64,000 bases of DNA from Selaginella tamariscina (lineage: Eukaryota; Streptophyta; Lycopodiopsida; Selaginellales; Selaginellaceae). Both the position numbers and the translations under genes were made by a program. The first letter of the stretch is position 1, and every line of letters begins with the position of its first letter. The notes under the pieces were generated by a model that worked only from the letters and a program-made list of their open reading frames with translations, was not told where the DNA came from and ran no database searches. The stretch is from assembly GCA_003024785.1 (NCBI GenBank), contig PUQB01000515.1, positions 81,755 through 145,754 of the forward strand. The letters are read 5' to 3'. This document shows positions 61,620 to 64,000 of the stretch, one piece after another.

Positions 61620-64000
61620 ATCTTTAATAATCATGTGGAATTTGTGGTGATCATGAATAACATTATTTTAACTACTTTTTACACAATAGAATTGAAGTAA
61701 TCTTTTATAGTAATCCATTAACCCCCAAATTAAGAAGAATACTATAGATTATTATAAAACGAATAAAATATTTTAAATTATTATAGTTGAAGGGTGTTGA
61801 AATGTTAAAAGGTTAAGTAAGGATACTCAAAACTTTATAGGAATAAAATTATAATTTTAAAATTTCTTGGACCAAATTTGTAATTTTATAAAATTGAAGT
61901 TTAAGGAGTTTAAAGTATTGACACTCTTATTGTAATTTTAATTCTTAGTTATATTAATAGACTATAAATATTGGGTTAAATTAGTAGGGAATATGTGTAC
62001 ATGTAGATAAGGGCTTCAATTCAATACCTACGCGCGCGCACACACACACACACAGTATTTGTGTGGACGCGCGTATGTTACTTTAAAAAGGAAAAGTGTC
62101 CGTCTTTAATTTCATTCATAGCACATGAACTGTAGAAAGGACATATATTGAATATGCATGTACTCGTGTGTGTCTATATATATATATATATGAATTTTTA
62201 TGTATGTATATATGCTGATAATTTAAAGAGAGATCACATTTAGATAGAGTGGTTTATGTAACGAACGCTCAATAACGCGTAAGAGAGTTAAAAATAAATC
62301 TTTTTGGCTGATATAGTTTGGGGTTTCTTTGTTTTTTCAATAATTAATTTAAAGAAATTAACAGCTAAAATTAATTTAAAGAAATTAACAATTTTTTTAT
62401 GAAACCAAATATATTCCGTACATGTATAGGTGTACGTTCTCACAGTAATAATTTGTGTACATATACAATGTAGATCAACACATTTAAACTACACTCTAGG
62501 CATATACAACTCAATTATATTACTCTAATAATTACTTATGATTATATGGTGTGCATTACACATTTATTAATACAAATCAGTTATATATAAATAAAATTAC
62601 CCTTGAATGCACTTGTGTCTAAGAGTACGGAATAGAATCTTCTTAAGCTCCTTGTAACATGTGATGTTGCATGTGCAACACATATTATCACCCCACTTTA
62701 CAAGGTTAGTATCTTACCAATCACAGATTCTAATCAATATATTAATCAATAATCAATATACATAATTACATCAAGTCTGTCTATTTCCGTCAACACCTCC
62801 ATATAATATTCACATGTATTTCCCACCTCCACAATCTTTCCGCATGAACCGTATCTCTTACATTAGTATTTAGTTCCGATGTGATGCGCGCATTATTAAT
62901 ATAATCTTAAGCTTGCTGTCAAAGGTTTATGAGGTACATACATCGTCCAAATGCATTGGAGTATCATTTACATTAAATTTAACTAAATTAATTAGTTTTT
63001 AATTCATTAGGGTTTAAAGAGACCACGATAACTACCTAAATTCTGTCACCTCCACAGCCAGCACTCTTTGTGTAAGATTTTGCACATGTCCAGCGGGGCA
63101 AAAGAGTTTGAAACCACAGTTAATTTCTTTTTAATTTTATGGTTGAGTCCAATGCTCCCTCTTCATGGGAAGCCATGACATGTCAGGAATCCACGCCAGC
63201 CTGCAGCTTTGGTACCTCGACACGTGTCGCTGCTTATCCCCTCCGTACACATGCGTGCTATCATTCGCTTGCACGTACGGTTTATCTAGGGCTTAAGCTA
63301 ATTATGTAAGACCATCATACTGGGGTGTTTCCTAAGTGACTGTTGCTTCCTTTGTTGCTTCCTAGTCAAGACACGTGTTTATATATTGCGTATGTGTACA
63401 TGTGTCTATACGTACGCGATTGTATAGTGAATGTTTAGCATAATATGATTATTAAGCTAATATAATGATTATGTGGATAGATATTTTTGGAACAAGTTGT
63501 GTGTAAAATATGATGCAATGGTGCTTACACTCGATTGCACCTGGTGTAACCATCACTAAAATTGTTAAATAACTCAAATTAAATACTAAATTATATTATT
63601 ATGTGCTTACCAGCCTGCTTTACCATTGTACCGCAGATTCTGCATCCGTGCTCAATGATTGCAATAGTTACTTTCTTTCTTATGTTATATTCCCAAAGAA
63701 AAAAACTCCAAGCCAATTGTCTGTGTGACATGCACAACTAACAAAATACTTAAATTACTTGCGATAAAACGACGTGATTTTAATAATTATGTCATTTTTT
63801 ATCTATTGTTAATTAAGTTGACTCTTGTTAAGAAACATGTCACCATTCTATATAACAATACATATACACGCATACATACACATGTGTATGAGTCAAACAT
63901 TGACGGAAATGGACCACACAACTTGCTCACAACTGTATGCCATACTGTTGATCTGCCTACTGTTATATATAGTTGGTTTGCAATGGTGGTTGAGGTGTTG
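61620..64000. other. No gene recognised; microsatellites and possible promoter motifs at the right end
   Basis: AT-rich. CG/CA run at 62030-62055 and TA run at about 62180. From about 63050 the composition becomes less AT-biased. Confidence 0.5.
63218..63229. promoter_or_regulatory. G-box/ABRE-like palindrome (CGACACGTGTCG)
   Basis: A 12-bp perfect palindrome centred on CACGTG, the binding core for plant bZIP and bHLH factors. A second ACACGTGT lies at 63371-63378, seven bases before a TATATATT. Together they could be part of a promoter for a gene to the right of the window. No downstream coding start is visible within the window, so this stays tentative. Confidence 0.3.

Noticed and set aside
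57040-61624. Target-site duplication of the 57-61 kb element
   Set aside because: The flanking five bases (AATTT and ATCTT) do not match well enough to claim it.
1-64000. tRNA, rRNA or organelle-derived segments
   Set aside because: I saw no cloverleaf-like set of boxes or recognisable rRNA or plastid gene sequence while reading. A tRNAscan or organelle search would be decisive but cannot be run here.

Overview
The window looks like nuclear DNA of a land plant. It carries GT-AG introns, Ty3-type LTR retrotransposons with tRNA-iMet-type primer sites, a nepenthesin/pepsin-type aspartic protease relic, an F-box relic and a plant-style FCP1-like phosphatase gene. The two most unusual genes (a DUF7869-like protein and a ParB-plus-methyltransferase-like protein) make me lean to a seed-free plant (moss, lycophyte or fern), but the species cannot be fixed from sequence alone. 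One N at 10236 marks a draft assembly.

Layout. 1-3546: AT-rich non-coding DNA, possibly a retrotransposon tail at the very start, then about 1.5 kb unusually dense in short back-to-back hairpins (about 840-2350). 3547-15560: two divergent, partly broken genes facing away from a roughly 6-kb spacer. The left gene (minus) encodes a DUF7869-like protein with DDE-nuclease-like motifs. The right gene (plus) encodes a ParB-like domain, a lysine-rich linker and a degenerate amino-methyltransferase-like region. Immediately upstream of each gene is a cluster of a GC-armed palindrome, GGCGGGATTAATCCCGCC, about 30 copies in total, with one more in an intron of the right gene. Both proteins seem to share a small N-terminal module. 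I read 3.5-15.6 kb as one large, undescribed, now decaying mobile element, or a relic of one. 15669-17020: an FCP1/NIF phosphatase-like gene in the same direction, possibly a third cargo gene.

17-24.7 kb: sparse DNA with a hAT-like (DUF4371) transposase relic on the minus strand and a broken A1 aspartic protease on the plus strand.

24.7-53.5 kb: four tandem units of about 6.4 kb, each carrying remnants of an old Ty3-type integrase and, at the same internal site, an LTR flanked by AATTA. In units 1 and 3 it is a solo LTR. In unit 2 it is a 5'-truncated Ty3 element, itself split by a nested chromovirus-like element (35293-42506). The shared AATTA duplication shows that one insertion was copied when the units multiplied. 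Unit 3 also received a 2-kb insert holding an F-box pseudogene.

53.5-61.6 kb: a coiled-coil-coding relic, a solo LTR related to the nested element, and another Ty3 element of the unit-2 family on the minus strand with both LTRs (57045-61619). 61.6-64 kb: no gene seen; two CACGTG motifs near 63.2-63.4 kb could belong to the promoter of a gene beyond the window.
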